Source of the DNA: Zobellia galactanivorans
GTDB lineage: Bacteria; Bacteroidota; Bacteroidia; Flavobacteriales; Flavobacteriaceae
Length of the DNA stretch: 64,000 nucleotides
Assembly (NCBI RefSeq): GCF_000973105.1
Contig: NC_015844.1
Span: forward strand, 1,360,501-1,424,500
Reading direction: 5' to 3'
Part shown: one piece after another, positions 1-9,424 of the stretch
Numbering within the stretch: the first letter of the stretch is position 1
Layout: each line of letters begins with the position of its first letter
The notes under the pieces: model-generated
Databases searched by the model: none
Told to the model about the DNA's origin: nothing
Seen by the model: only the letters and a program-made list of their open reading frames with translations
Program-made: the position numbers and the translations under genes

Positions 1-1294
1 TGGCCAAATTCTTATTGGTCTGGGCATTCAAAAGATTGATCTGCGCCTGACGAAATTCTATAGACGTAATCCGCCCCAATTGAAACTGTTCTTTGGAGCG
101 CTCAAAATTGTTGCGGTTGGTGATTACGTTCTGCTCTTGGATCTCATAAATGTTCAAGCGGTTTTCATAGCTCGCCAAGGCATTGAGAATATCACGGTCG
201 ACTTCAAGCTCTACTTGTTCTTGAAGCAACTCTTGGTTTTCATAGCTTATTTTAGAATTCTTGAGCAAGGTAGTGGTCCTTCCCCCATCAAAGAGATTCC
301 AGGTCAGACTCGCCCCCAAACCGAAGGTAAGGCTAGACCGGTTACTCCCGGGAATAACTTGGCCCGGCAAAAACGAATTGGGCGCACTTTGGTTTAGGTT
401 CCATCCGTAGGAACCCGTCAGACCGATTTGCGGCAAATACCCCGAACGATTGACCTTGATATCGTATTCGTTAATGTTCAGGTTGCGTTCCGCCTGAAGT
501 ATGGATACATTGTTTTCCCGTGCCTGGGCGATCAATTCGTCCAATTGCAAACGCGGAATAAACTTGACAATGGTATCTACCTGAAAGTCCTCGCTCAGAC
601 TTTGATTGAGCACAACGTTCAAGTCGCGTTTTGTATTGGCCAGTTGCTGTTTGGTGTTCAACAGGTTGATACTGTCATTGGTAACATCGACCTGGGCATT
701 TAAAATATCCAATTTGGTATTTTGCCCGTATTCAAAAGCATATTCCGCCCGTGTAATACGGTCCAATGAAATTTCGAGGGCCTGCTTGAGCACATTTTCG
801 TTCTCGGTAAGTCGCGCCACCTCAAAATAGATGCTAAACAATTGCAACAAGGTATTCTCTACGGTTTCCCTGGCCTGAAGCTCGGTAAGCTGGTATTGTT
901 CTTTTAGCCTTTTGTAATTATACAACCTTCCTAGTCCATCAAACAAGGTATAATTCAAGTTCAACCCGGCATTATAGGTTTGCGATTCGGCATGATCGAT
1001 CTCTAGGTCTTCACGTGCGCCGCCCGACGTATCGAACTGCCCGGGGTATTCCGTGCTACTGTTCAGGTCATTGTAATTGGCTCCGGCAGTACCGGTCAAA
1101 CTGGGAAGGTATCCCGAATTCAGTATCCCTTGGTTGTTATCGGCAATTTTGGTCAGGTTTTTGGCCATCTTTATACCAAAATTGTGCTCGAGGGCCAAAC
1201 GTACGGCCTCTTCTTTAGACAAACGTTTTTCTTGGGCACTCAACCCAAACGTAAGGCAAAGAAAAATAAGGCTAGTTACAATTTTATGTATCAT
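1..1294 (-). CDS. TolC-family outer-membrane efflux channel (3' end outside window)
   Basis: Reading the minus strand from 1294 gives an open frame to the window edge (about 431 codons), starting MIHKIVTSLIFLCLTFG with a signal peptide ending near LSAQ. The body is rich in helical, Asn/Gln-containing stretches such as NLNYTLFDG and SLTWNLFDGGRTT, the duplicated pattern of TolC-like channels. Its ATG overlaps the stop of the upstream RND pump (ATGA, 1291-1294), so the two are translationally coupled. By family knowledge it would form the outer-membrane duct of the tripartite pump encoded with the next two genes. It is incomplete because the window ends, not because of a mutation. Substrate cannot be told from sequence. 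Confidence 0.9.
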   Translation of the reverse strand, partial: MIHKIVTSLIFLCLTFGLSAQEKRLSKEEAVRLALEHNFGIKMAKNLTKIADNNQGILNSGYLPSLTGTAGANYNDLNSSTEYPGQFDTSGGAREDLEIDHAESQTYNAGLNLNYTLFDGLGRLYNYKRLKEQYQLTELQARETVENTLLQLFSIYFEVARLTENENVLKQALEISLDRITRAEYAFEYGQNTKLDILNAQVDVTNDSINLLNTKQQLANTKRDLNVVLNQSLSEDFQVDTIVKFIPRLQLDELIAQARENNVSILQAERNLNINEYDIKVNRSGYLPQIGLTGSYGWNLNQSAPNSFLPGQVIPGSNRSSLTFGLGASLTWNLFDGGRTTTLLKNSKISYENQELLQEQVELEVDRDILNALASYENRLNIYEIQEQNVITNRNNFERSKEQFQLGRITSIEFRQAQINLLNAQTNKNLA

Positions 1295-4200
1295 TCTTGT
1301 TCTGGTTTCTTTGGATGGGTAGTCGTAGGTATATCCTCCCCAGTTTGTGTCGTTCCCGTTTTGTCTTCTGACGCCTCCTTCAACAAATGTTCTGGCCGTT
1401 CAGACATATGTTCTTCTTCCTTTTGTTCCTTTATGGCGCGCTCAACCTCTTCCTTGGTAATATCGTCACCCGTCTTCAGCCACTTGGCCGTCACTTTAAA
1501 CCTATTGCTAAAGGCCAAGAACAAAGGCAATAACAACAAGGTAAGCACGGTGGCAAATGCAATACCATAAGCAATGGATATGGCCATAGGCTTTAAGAAC
1601 TGCGCTTGCCTACTTTTTTCCAACAAGAGGGGAGCCAGACCTGCGATAGTGGTTATAGACGTCAAAAATATGGCCCTAAAACGAGAACGCCCTGCCTCGT
1701 AAATGGCATCGTCAAATTTCATTCCATCGCGCAGATTGCCATTGAACTTACTAATGAGTACAAGACCATCGTTCACCATAATACCGATAAGGGCGATAAT
1801 ACCCAACATGGATAAGATGTTTACGGGAAAATCATGGATCCAATGCCCCCAAGCCACCGCGGTCAAACTGAAAGGCACCAATAAAAGCAATAACAGCGGT
1901 TGACTAAAACTTCTGAAGGTAAATGCTATGGTAATATAAATCAATAACAAGACCGAAAGACCGACTACCCTTAAGGAACTCGTCATCTTATTGGCTTCCC
2001 TGTTCTGCCCTTCATAAGAAGCGCTAACGGTAGGGTATTTTGATTGTATCTCGGGCATTACCTCGGTACGGATTTCATCCATAATATCCGTAGCACTGGT
2101 GGTCTTAGCATCTTTAATATCGGCTGAAACCTGAATTTCACGCTGCCCTTCGAGGTGGTTGATCGCCACATCGCCCCGTTCGATGATATAGCTGGCGATT
2201 TCCTTTAAGGGTACGCGGTCACCACTTGGCGTAGCTATCCGCATTTCGTCAAGGTCGGTAATCGATGAGCGGTTTTCTCGATCGTACCGTACCCAAACCT
2301 TAATTTCGTCTTGCCCTCTCTGAAAACGTTGGGCCTGTGTACCAAAAAACCCAGCCCTGACCTGGTTCATTACGGTACGGAGGTCAAGGCCTAACAAGTA
2401 GGCATTTTCCTTTAGTTCAAGTCTTATTTCCTTGATTCCCGCAGGATCATTGTCCGCTACATCCTTCAACAAGGCATTATTTTCAAGTACCGCCTTAAGT
2501 TCCTTTTTGGCCGCCTTCAATTCGGCAATATTGTTTCCTAAAAGGGAAACCGACACAGGGTTGCCCCCAAAATTTCCTCCCGAACCATAGATAAGGCTTT
2601 CCACTCCGATTACCGGCCCCATCAATTCTTGCAGGCGGTTGGTCACCATATCCGAACTAATTTCATCAGGTCTTTCTTCACCCGGCAAAAGGTTGATATC
2701 CAATGATGCGGCCGCACTACCCGGACCAATTTTTCTAATGGTGTTCTCAAACAAGACCTTACCCGTTCCCTTTAAATACTTTTCGGTAAGCTCTTGATTG
2801 ACGATTATCGATTTCTCCTCAATTAACGAGATAATGGAATCGGTCACCTTTTCATTGGTTCCGTTGGGCATCAAGAGTTCTACGGAAACACGGTCACTGG
2901 CCACCCTTGGAAAAAAGGCGGTTCTAATGATCCCACCACCTACGGACCCCAAAGTAAGCACCAAGGCCATCACAAAAAAGGCAAACATCAGCACCTTGTA
3001 GCGCAATCCGAAGCGCAAGGCCGGACTGTATAACTTGTCTCGCATCCAGACCATAAAACGGTCTCCCATTTCGTTGATAACACGCAACTTTGCAAAAGCT
3101 TTCCCTACGGCCGTCGTAGGCTCCTTATCTATGGTCTTCAAGGCCTTTGAGTGGGCCAAATGCGCCGGTAGGATAATCAGGGCCTCAATTAGCGAAACTG
3201 CCAAGGTCAGTATAACAATAACCGACACCTCTCCAAAGAACTCCCCTATCCTTCCATCTAAAAACAGGAATATGGAAAAAGCCAATAATGTGGTGATAAT
3301 GGCCGAAACTATGGGAGGGATTACCTCCATGGTACCATCAATGGCAGCCTGTATAGGCGACTTGCCCTTTTCGTAATGCTGATAAATGTTCTCCGCAATT
3401 ACAATACCGTCATCGACCAGAATACCGATTACGATAATCATACCGAAAAGCGACAGCACATTGATCGTTACATCAAAATAACCGGCGAAAATGAACATTC
3501 CCAAAAAGGAAATAGGCAGGCCAAAGGCCACCCAAAACGCCAGGCGCGTATTTAAGAACAACGATAAGAAGATGAGCACCAAGATCATACCTACTATAGC
3601 ATTTTCGGTAAGCAGCTCGGTACGCTGGTTCAAGGTGATACTACGATCACTGACCACGCTCAATTTTATGTTGTTATGTTTATGGTTGAAATCTTCTATG
3701 TATTCTTTCACCTTTTCCGCAGAGCCCAAAAGATCTTCGGTATTGGTACTGGTGATAGAAGCATTAACGGAAAGGTTCCCATCAAAATAAGAAGCATTGG
3801 GCGATTCTTCAAAACGGTCGCGTATGATGGCCACATCCTTTAACCGCACTGTACTACCCGAAGCATCGGCCCGAATAATCAGATTGGAAAGCTCATCGCC
3901 ATAATAGGCCCTGTTATTGGCCCGTATCAAATACTCCTCGGCATCGGTCTTGATATTTCCCCCCGTTACCAAAATATTGGCATTGGCCACCGCTTGCGAA
4001 ACTTCGCTAAAGGACATATTATAGGCCAGTAAGCTATTTTCGTTAACGGCAATCTCTATTTCCTCCAAGGGATAACCGCTCATTTCTATCTGGGAAATGC
4101 CATCAATCGTCCGCAATTCGTTCTCGACCTGTCTACCGACTTCCTTTAATGTAGCCAATGGTATATGGTCGCCGCTTATGGCGAAGGTTATGGTCTCCCT

Positions 4201-4602
4201 TACGGCCTCAAGTTTTGAGACGATCAAAGGCTCCATCCCCGTAGGAAACGAAGGCACCCTATCTACCGCATTCTTTACCTCGAGAAGCATAAAATCGATA
4301 TCGCGACCCTTCTCGATCTCAACATTGATCACACCACTATTTTCCCGCGCCGTAGAGGTAACACGATCCACGCCCTCCAAGCCCTTGAGGTTATCTTCGA
4401 TCTTAAGTACGATACCCTCTTCCACCTCTTGAGGCGAAGCTCCCGGATAAGTTATATTGATGGTAATGTTCTTTGAGTCGGTAAGCGGAAAATAACTCGA
4501 TTTCAATGAAAGCGCCCCGACTACACCAAATATCATAAAGGCCAAGACAAAGACATCTACCGCAACATGGTACTTTATAAAATAAGAGATGATGTTCCTC
4601 AT
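1291..4602 (-). CDS. RND (AcrB/MexB-type) inner-membrane efflux pump
   Basis: A 1103-residue protein with the RND layout: one N-terminal membrane helix, a large periplasmic loop, six helices, a second loop, and five further helices. The proton-relay motif GILVDDGIVIAEN in the fourth helix carries the two adjacent aspartates that AcrB needs for proton coupling. The C-terminal tail (about residues 1050-1103) is charged and Glu/Lys/Thr-rich, longer than usual and presumably cytoplasmic. It sits between the adaptor gene (TAATG overlap at 4600-4604) and the TolC-like channel (ATGA overlap), a compact operon in the order adaptor, pump, channel. It would be a drug/amphiphile exporter of the HAE family rather than a metal pump, as no metal-site signature is seen; substrate is unknown. 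Confidence 0.95.
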   Translation of the reverse strand: MRNIISYFIKYHVAVDVFVLAFMIFGVVGALSLKSSYFPLTDSKNITINITYPGASPQEVEEGIVLKIEDNLKGLEGVDRVTSTARENSGVINVEIEKGRDIDFMLLEVKNAVDRVPSFPTGMEPLIVSKLEAVRETITFAISGDHIPLATLKEVGRQVENELRTIDGISQIEMSGYPLEEIEIAVNENSLLAYNMSFSEVSQAVANANILVTGGNIKTDAEEYLIRANNRAYYGDELSNLIIRADASGSTVRLKDVAIIRDRFEESPNASYFDGNLSVNASITSTNTEDLLGSAEKVKEYIEDFNHKHNNIKLSVVSDRSITLNQRTELLTENAIVGMILVLIFLSLFLNTRLAFWVAFGLPISFLGMFIFAGYFDVTINVLSLFGMIIVIGILVDDGIVIAENIYQHYEKGKSPIQAAIDGTMEVIPPIVSAIITTLLAFSIFLFLDGRIGEFFGEVSVIVILTLAVSLIEALIILPAHLAHSKALKTIDKEPTTAVGKAFAKLRVINEMGDRFMVWMRDKLYSPALRFGLRYKVLMFAFFVMALVLTLGSVGGGIIRTAFFPRVASDRVSVELLMPNGTNEKVTDSIISLIEEKSIIVNQELTEKYLKGTGKVLFENTIRKIGPGSAAASLDINLLPGEERPDEISSDMVTNRLQELMGPVIGVESLIYGSGGNFGGNPVSVSLLGNNIAELKAAKKELKAVLENNALLKDVADNDPAGIKEIRLELKENAYLLGLDLRTVMNQVRAGFFGTQAQRFQRGQDEIKVWVRYDRENRSSITDLDEMRIATPSGDRVPLKEIASYIIERGDVAINHLEGQREIQVSADIKDAKTTSATDIMDEIRTEVMPEIQSKYPTVSASYEGQNREANKMTSSLRVVGLSVLLLIYITIAFTFRSFSQPLLLLLLVPFSLTAVAWGHWIHDFPVNILSMLGIIALIGIMVNDGLVLISKFNGNLRDGMKFDDAIYEAGRSRFRAIFLTSITTIAGLAPLLLEKSRQAQFLKPMAISIAYGIAFATVLTLLLLPLFLAFSNRFKVTAKWLKTGDDITKEEVERAIKEQKEEEHMSERPEHLLKEASEDKTGTTQTGEDIPTTTHPKKPEQE

Positions 4603-5738
4603 TATTCCGCTGTTTTTACATTAGTCTCATCAAAGACCTTGACCAGCATACCGGCATACGCACCGACCACAGGTTTGGAAACAATGGTCAATCCGTCAGG
4701 GACATTTTTTAGTATTACCTTTTTTTCGGAGAAATAAACGGGCTTAACATCAATGACATCCAAAATGGTGTCCCTAACCACAAAAATCCTATCGTTCTCG
4801 AGCAAGAGCCCCCTGTCGATCTCTATGGCATCTTTTTCTTCCTTGGCATCGAGGCTGGCCTCAAGATACATTCCCTCCTTTAGGTTGGGATCTTTTACCT
4901 CAATAAAAGCCTTGATGGTCTGTGAAGCCTGATCTACCTTTCCATTGATTCGGGTTACCTTACCCGTATAAGTCTTCGTTCGGTTCAAGTTGACCAATTC
5001 TACGCTCTCACCTACCATCAGCAAGTCTCCATAGACCTTACCTATGGCCACTTCCAATTCGTAAACATCGGTATTGATAAACTCGCCCAGTTTTTGGCCC
5101 GACCTTACCAAGCTACCTTCGGTAACCAAGGCTTCGGTGAGCACCCCGTTGAAAGGGGCGGATATTCTGTATTTGTATAAGCGTTGCTCTAAATTCTTAA
5201 CATTGTAAAAACTGGTCAATACACCGCGTCCGGAAATAAAGTACTTTTCTTTCTCAGAAGTCATTTCGGGCAAAGCCGGCGTACTTTTATCCATATCGAA
5301 ATCACTGAGATATTTTTGCCACTTCGGAAAGACCTCAGGATAATCGAGTCTTAAATCGGGCATTATGGAAGTAATCAAATTGTACAAACTGCTTTTGGCC
5401 GATTGTACACTTGCGGCATATTCGGAAGCATCGATACCGATAATGGTCTCGCCCGACCGATACACTTGCCCGGCCTTGAATAGCTTATGTCCTCTTTTAA
5501 AGACACCTTGAACCTCGGAATAGAGCTCTACCCTTTGTTTTGCCCTAAGATTACCGTTAGCCGGAATGACTATGGAAACCGTTCCGTTTTTAACCGTATC
5601 TACAAAAACCGTTTTGACAATTTTTTCAGGTTGAGGCCTTGGTCTTTTCTTATTGTTTACAATGGTTATGGCTCCGTAGATAGAAACAATAATCAGTAAA
5701 ACACCAATAATGGATAAGATGATCTTTCTTGTATTCAT
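4602..5738 (-). CDS. RND periplasmic adaptor (HlyD/AcrA-type membrane fusion protein)
   Basis: A 378-residue protein with one N-terminal membrane anchor (IILSIIGVLLIIVSIYGAI), then a biotinyl-lipoyl-like domain (RVELYSEVQGVFKRGH and later YRISAPFNGVLTEALV), a helical hairpin between them, and a beta-barrel/membrane-proximal domain (KVTRINGKVDQASQTIKAFIEV). These are the parts of an AcrA-like adaptor that bridges pump and outer-membrane channel. It is the first gene of the efflux operon; its stop shares bases with the pump start. No regulator gene is adjacent, so control cannot be inferred here. Confidence 0.93.
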   Translation of the reverse strand: MNTRKIILSIIGVLLIIVSIYGAITIVNNKKRPRPQPEKIVKTVFVDTVKNGTVSIVIPANGNLRAKQRVELYSEVQGVFKRGHKLFKAGQVYRSGETIIGIDASEYAASVQSAKSSLYNLITSIMPDLRLDYPEVFPKWQKYLSDFDMDKSTPALPEMTSEKEKYFISGRGVLTSFYNVKNLEQRLYKYRISAPFNGVLTEALVTEGSLVRSGQKLGEFINTDVYELEVAIGKVYGDLLMVGESVELVNLNRTKTYTGKVTRINGKVDQASQTIKAFIEVKDPNLKEGMYLEASLDAKEEKDAIEIDRGLLLENDRIFVVRDTILDVIDVKPVYFSEKKVILKNVPDGLTIVSKPVVGAYAGMLVKVFDETNVKTAE

Positions 5739-5843
5739 AAGTGGTTGGGCTATTTGGCCAAAAATGCTTGGACTACAAAACTATTTAATAGTTTAAGCCC
5801 GTTAAGTTAAATGTATCTTAAAACATTGTTTTTTGCACTATGC

Positions 5844-5875
5844 ACAAAAAAAGGGATACTCTACAGTATCCCTTT
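5844..5875 (-). terminator. Rho-independent terminator after the LRR gene
   Basis: An 11-bp perfect stem (5850-5860 with 5865-5875, loop of 4) is followed on the minus strand by a run of seven T. It lies 38 bases past the LRR gene stop and separates it from the efflux operon. Confidence 0.9.
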
Positions 5876-5912
5876 AACCAAACTAACTAATAAATTATGG
5901 AAATCTATTTTT

Positions 5913-6785
5913 CTATTCTTCGTCTTCAAATTTTGTATCGGCCATTCTTGTTTTGCCATACTTTACATTTTTGAAATCGATTTTATCGTCTTCCCTATCG
6001 TAATCGAATACCAAGAATTCTTTCTCTTCCAACGATTTCAAGTTCTTGAACGAATCAAACTTATTGTTTTGTATCTGTAATACCTCTAGGCTGGCAAGCT
6101 GACCGAATTCTTCGGGTACATCTCCGCCTAATTGGTTATTGGCCAACACAAGCTCCTTCAATTTGGTCAGACCTCCAATTTCGGAAGGAATGCTTCCTTC
6201 CAAGGTATTTTCAAAAAGACCGAGGCTCTCCAATTGCGCCAAACCACCGACCGATTTAGGAATATTTCCCTTTAAACTATTACTGGAAAGGTTCAACACC
6301 TTTAAGTTCTTGATTTCCCCAATACTCTCGGGAATGCTTCCTGTCAAGAAATTATTGAATGCGGTAAATTCCCTAAGGCTTCGCATTCCACCCAATTCTT
6401 CGGGCAGTTCGCCCTTAATTCGGTTCATTTCCAATTTTAGCACTTGAAGTCTCGACAACTGGGCAATTTCTTTCGGAAGTTCGCCGGTAATCCCGTTAAA
6501 GGCCAAATTCAACTTCTCAAGCTTTTCAAGATTGGCAATACTGGCCGGGATCGTTCCTTGTAGGTTATTTTTAAACAAATTGATTTCTACCACACGATTG
6601 TTTCGCACGGTAATACCTTGCCATGTCTCTATATCAGCGGTCAAATCCCACTTCCTTTCCCACGAATCCCCATCTGTAGCATTGTAAAGATCTACAAGAA
6701 ATTCTTTCTCTTTGTTCGGTACTTCGGCCCATACCGTATGCACGGTAATGCAGAGAAGTATCAGACAACTAAATAGATTTTTCAT
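5913..6785 (-). CDS. Secreted leucine-rich-repeat protein with plant-type repeats
   Basis: A 290-residue protein with signal peptide MKNLFSCLILLCITVHTVWA and no lipobox, so probably periplasmic or exported. After a short N-terminal cap containing NATDGDSWERKWD it has about eight tandem 24-residue repeats, each reading roughly LxxLxLxxNxLxGxIPxxIGxL (for example LGLFENTLEGSIPSEIGGL). The G-x-(I/L)-P element is the plant-specific LRR signature, as in receptor kinases. The C-terminus is acidic and lacks an obvious T9SS sorting domain. Function is unknown; LRR proteins of this type are generally binding scaffolds. It is a single-gene unit between an ABC-F gene and the efflux operon, closed by its own terminator. 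Confidence 0.85.
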   Translation of the reverse strand: MKNLFSCLILLCITVHTVWAEVPNKEKEFLVDLYNATDGDSWERKWDLTADIETWQGITVRNNRVVEINLFKNNLQGTIPASIANLEKLEKLNLAFNGITGELPKEIAQLSRLQVLKLEMNRIKGELPEELGGMRSLREFTAFNNFLTGSIPESIGEIKNLKVLNLSSNSLKGNIPKSVGGLAQLESLGLFENTLEGSIPSEIGGLTKLKELVLANNQLGGDVPEEFGQLASLEVLQIQNNKFDSFKNLKSLEEKEFLVFDYDREDDKIDFKNVKYGKTRMADTKFEDEE

Positions 6786-6959
6786 ATCATGTTTTTTTCG
6801 ATTGACAGTAAGCTTGGGCGTAAGTCACTGAGAATTACCCTACAAAGTAAGACTAAACATGGTCGAAAAACAAAAAATATCGATTAAGTGCTTGAATATG
6901 TTGTGAAAACCCGATAATCTGTTGTAAGAACAAACACGGGCCCTAGATTGGACCTTTTT

Positions 6960-8870
6960 CTAGAAATTTTCAAGTTCCAAGGTAATATCTTCCCATTTGG
7001 CCATCAGCTGCTCCAATTGCTTTTTCTTCTTCTGATAGCCATCGAAAAAATTAGGCTTGGCAATGGTAGCGTCGTAATCCATCATCAACTGATGGTCTAT
7101 TTCGGCAATCTCCTTTTCAAGTCTAGAAATATCACTTTCTACATTGCTCAATTTATTCTTAAGTGATTTTAATCTCTTTTGATCCTTAAAATCGTTGCCA
7201 CTGGATTTAGGCGTTACGGCCTTTTTTTGTTGGTCCTGTTTTTTTTCAATGGCCCTAAAATCTTCGACCTTACGTTGCTCAAGGTAAAAATCGATATCGC
7301 CTAGATATTCCTTAATCCCTTTATCCTTAAACTCATACACCTTATTGGTCAGCCCTTGAAGGAAGTCCCTATCATGCGAAACCAGCACCAGGGTACCGTC
7401 AAAATTCTGCAATGCCTGTTTCAGCACATTCTTCGATTGTATATCCAAGTGGTTGGTAGGTTCATCCATAACCAACACATTAAAGGGTTGCAACAACATT
7501 TTGGCCAGAGCCAAACGGTTTCTTTCCCCTCCGGAAAGCACCTTTACATATTTTTCGACCTCATCTCCCCGAAACAGGAAGGATCCCAATATATCCCTTA
7601 CCTTACTTCGGTTCTTTTCGTTGGCGGCGTCGATCATGGTATCCAATATGGTTTTGTTCCCATCAAGGTACTCGGCCTGGTTCTGGGCAAAATACCCAAT
7701 TTGCACATTGTGCCCCAACTTCATTTTACCTTCGTAATCAAGATCCCCGACCATTATCTTGGCCAATGTGGATTTTCCTTGGCCGTTTTGTCCCACGAAA
7801 GCGGTTTTACTATCACGTTCCAACAGCAGGTTGATATCTTTTAAAACCTCTTTGCTTCCGTAGCTTTTACAAAGGCCTTCTAGCTCAGCTATCACCTTAC
7901 CGGGCGTTACCGAAACCGGAAAACGCAGGTTCATGACGGCGTTGTCATCTTGATCCACCTCAATGCGCTCCATCTTATCCAGTTTCTTGATAAGCGATTG
8001 CGCCATGGAAGCCTTGGTACTTTTGGCCCTAAACTTTTCGATAAGCCGTTCGGCCTGTTGAATTTCCTTTTCTTGGTTCTTTTGGGCATTGAGCTGTTGC
8101 TCTTTGATCTCGCCCCTAAGTTTTAGAAATTGTGAATACGGCTTATTGTAATCGTAGATCCGGCCCAACGAAATTTCTATGGTTCGGTTGGTCACGTTAT
8201 CCAAGAACATCTTATCATGCGAAACAATGACAACAGCCCCCGTATAACCGTTCAAGAACTGCTCTAACCAAATGATCGACTCAATATCCAAGTGGTTGGT
8301 AGGCTCATCTAAAAGCAGTACATCGTTGCTCTGTAGCAATAACTTGGCCAATTCTATTCGCATACGCCACCCCCCTGAAAAGGTATCGGTCTTTTTATCG
8401 AAATCCTCACGCTTGAAACCAAGGCCGAGCAAGATCTTTTCGGTCTCGCCCTGGTAATTATACCCCCCTAAAATTTCATACCGATGTGTAATATCGCTCA
8501 AATCGACCATTAACTGATGGTAGATCTCACTTTCATAATCGGTTCGTTCGGCCAATTGATGGTTGATATCATCGAGCTTGAGCTCCAATGCCTTTATTTC
8601 CTCAAACGCTTGATACGACTCTTCCAAAACGGTACGTCCCACGACAAAATCAATATCCTGACGAAGAAAACCGATCTTGATGTTCTTCTCCGTAGCGATC
8701 GTACCCGAATCAATAGGCATATCTTTTGACAGCAATTTTAAGAGTGTTGATTTACCCGCCCCGTTCTTGCCGATGAGACCTACCCGGTCGCCCCCGTTCA
8801 AACGAAATGAAATTTCTTCGAAAAGATATTCTCCGCCAAAGGATACGGAAAGATTATGAACGTTCAACAT
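6960..8870 (-). CDS. ABC-F family ATPase (duplicated ATP-binding cassettes)
   Basis: A 636-residue soluble protein with two ABC cassettes and no membrane segment. Cassette 1 has Walker A GKNGAGKST, signature FSGGWRMRIELAK and Walker B VLLLDEPTNHLDI; cassette 2 has GQNGQGKST, LSGGERNRLALAK and VLVMDEPTNHLDI. A charged linker of about 80 residues between them corresponds to the P-site tRNA-interaction region of ABC-F proteins, and the C-terminus is a Lys/Glu-rich coiled coil. This matches the Uup/YheS branch of ribosome-associated ABC-F factors, which act on stalled or non-standard translation; which of them is not decidable. It is divergent from the DUF983 gene. Confidence 0.93.
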   Translation of the reverse strand: MLNVHNLSVSFGGEYLFEEISFRLNGGDRVGLIGKNGAGKSTLLKLLSKDMPIDSGTIATEKNIKIGFLRQDIDFVVGRTVLEESYQAFEEIKALELKLDDINHQLAERTDYESEIYHQLMVDLSDITHRYEILGGYNYQGETEKILLGLGFKREDFDKKTDTFSGGWRMRIELAKLLLQSNDVLLLDEPTNHLDIESIIWLEQFLNGYTGAVVIVSHDKMFLDNVTNRTIEISLGRIYDYNKPYSQFLKLRGEIKEQQLNAQKNQEKEIQQAERLIEKFRAKSTKASMAQSLIKKLDKMERIEVDQDDNAVMNLRFPVSVTPGKVIAELEGLCKSYGSKEVLKDINLLLERDSKTAFVGQNGQGKSTLAKIMVGDLDYEGKMKLGHNVQIGYFAQNQAEYLDGNKTILDTMIDAANEKNRSKVRDILGSFLFRGDEVEKYVKVLSGGERNRLALAKMLLQPFNVLVMDEPTNHLDIQSKNVLKQALQNFDGTLVLVSHDRDFLQGLTNKVYEFKDKGIKEYLGDIDFYLEQRKVEDFRAIEKKQDQQKKAVTPKSSGNDFKDQKRLKSLKNKLSNVESDISRLEKEIAEIDHQLMMDYDATIAKPNFFDGYQKKKKQLEQLMAKWEDITLELENF

Positions 8871-8963
8871 ACTATAAAATTCTAGATTAAGATAGGCTTC
8901 GTGCCTAAAAGGTGGTTTACTCTGTTACTAAGAAAAAAACTATTATTTGTAATAATCGTTACG

Positions 8964-8992
8964 TTGAATGAAAAGTCAAAATTGTACTTTTG
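8964..8992 (+). promoter_or_regulatory. Bacteroidota-type promoter of the DUF983 gene
   Basis: TTG at 8964-8966 and TACTTTTG at 8985-8992 with an 18-base spacer fit the TTG / TAnnTTTG consensus. Transcription should begin near 8998, so a TTG start codon at 8990, which lies inside the -7 box, is excluded and ATG 9008 is chosen. Confidence 0.75.
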
Positions 8993-9007
8993 TCCAAAGT
9001 TTTGCAA

Positions 9008-9424
9008 ATGTTAAAAAAAGGAAACAAACTATACAGCATTTTAACAGGAAGTTGTCCCAAATGCCATGAAGAGAGTATGTACGAAGACAAAAACCCCTAT
9101 CATTTGGGTAAAATTTTCGACATGCACGAACGTTGCTCCCATTGCGGCACCAAATATAAGATAGAGCCCTCTTTCTTTTACGGGGCCATGTACGTTAGCT
9201 ATGCCGTGGGTATCGCCTTTGCCGTAGCCGCATTCGTCATCAGCTTTTTATTCGTAGGGACCAACTTGGTCAACACCTTTATTGCCATCGTCTGCACGAT
9301 GATCGTGTTTATGCCCCTGATCATTCGACTTTCAAGAAACATCTGGATCAATTTCTTTATTGGCTACGACCCCAATGCCGTGGCCGAATACCATAAAAAA
9401 GCTACCGAAAATACTTCTGCGTAA
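9008..9424 (+). CDS. DUF983 zinc-ribbon membrane protein
   Basis: A 138-residue protein. The N-terminal half has two Cys pairs, C16-P-K-C19 and C43-S-H-C46, which look like a small zinc ribbon, followed by two membrane helices (about 60-82 and 88-108). This is the DUF983 family, common in Bacteroidota and alphaproteobacteria and without an assigned biochemical role. The start at ATG 9008 is preferred to TTG 8990 because the -7 promoter element covers the latter. The last 23 bases overlap the end of the convergent FAD oxidoreductase gene. Confidence 0.85.
   Translation: MLKKGNKLYSILTGSCPKCHEESMYEDKNPYHLGKIFDMHERCSHCGTKYKIEPSFFYGAMYVSYAVGIAFAVAAFVISFLFVGTNLVNTFIAIVCTMIVFMPLIIRLSRNIWINFFIGYDPNAVAEYHKKATENTSA

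Noticed and set aside
8990-9424. Longer DUF983 reading from TTG 8990
   Set aside because: The TTG is inside the -7 promoter box, so it would not be transcribed from that promoter.
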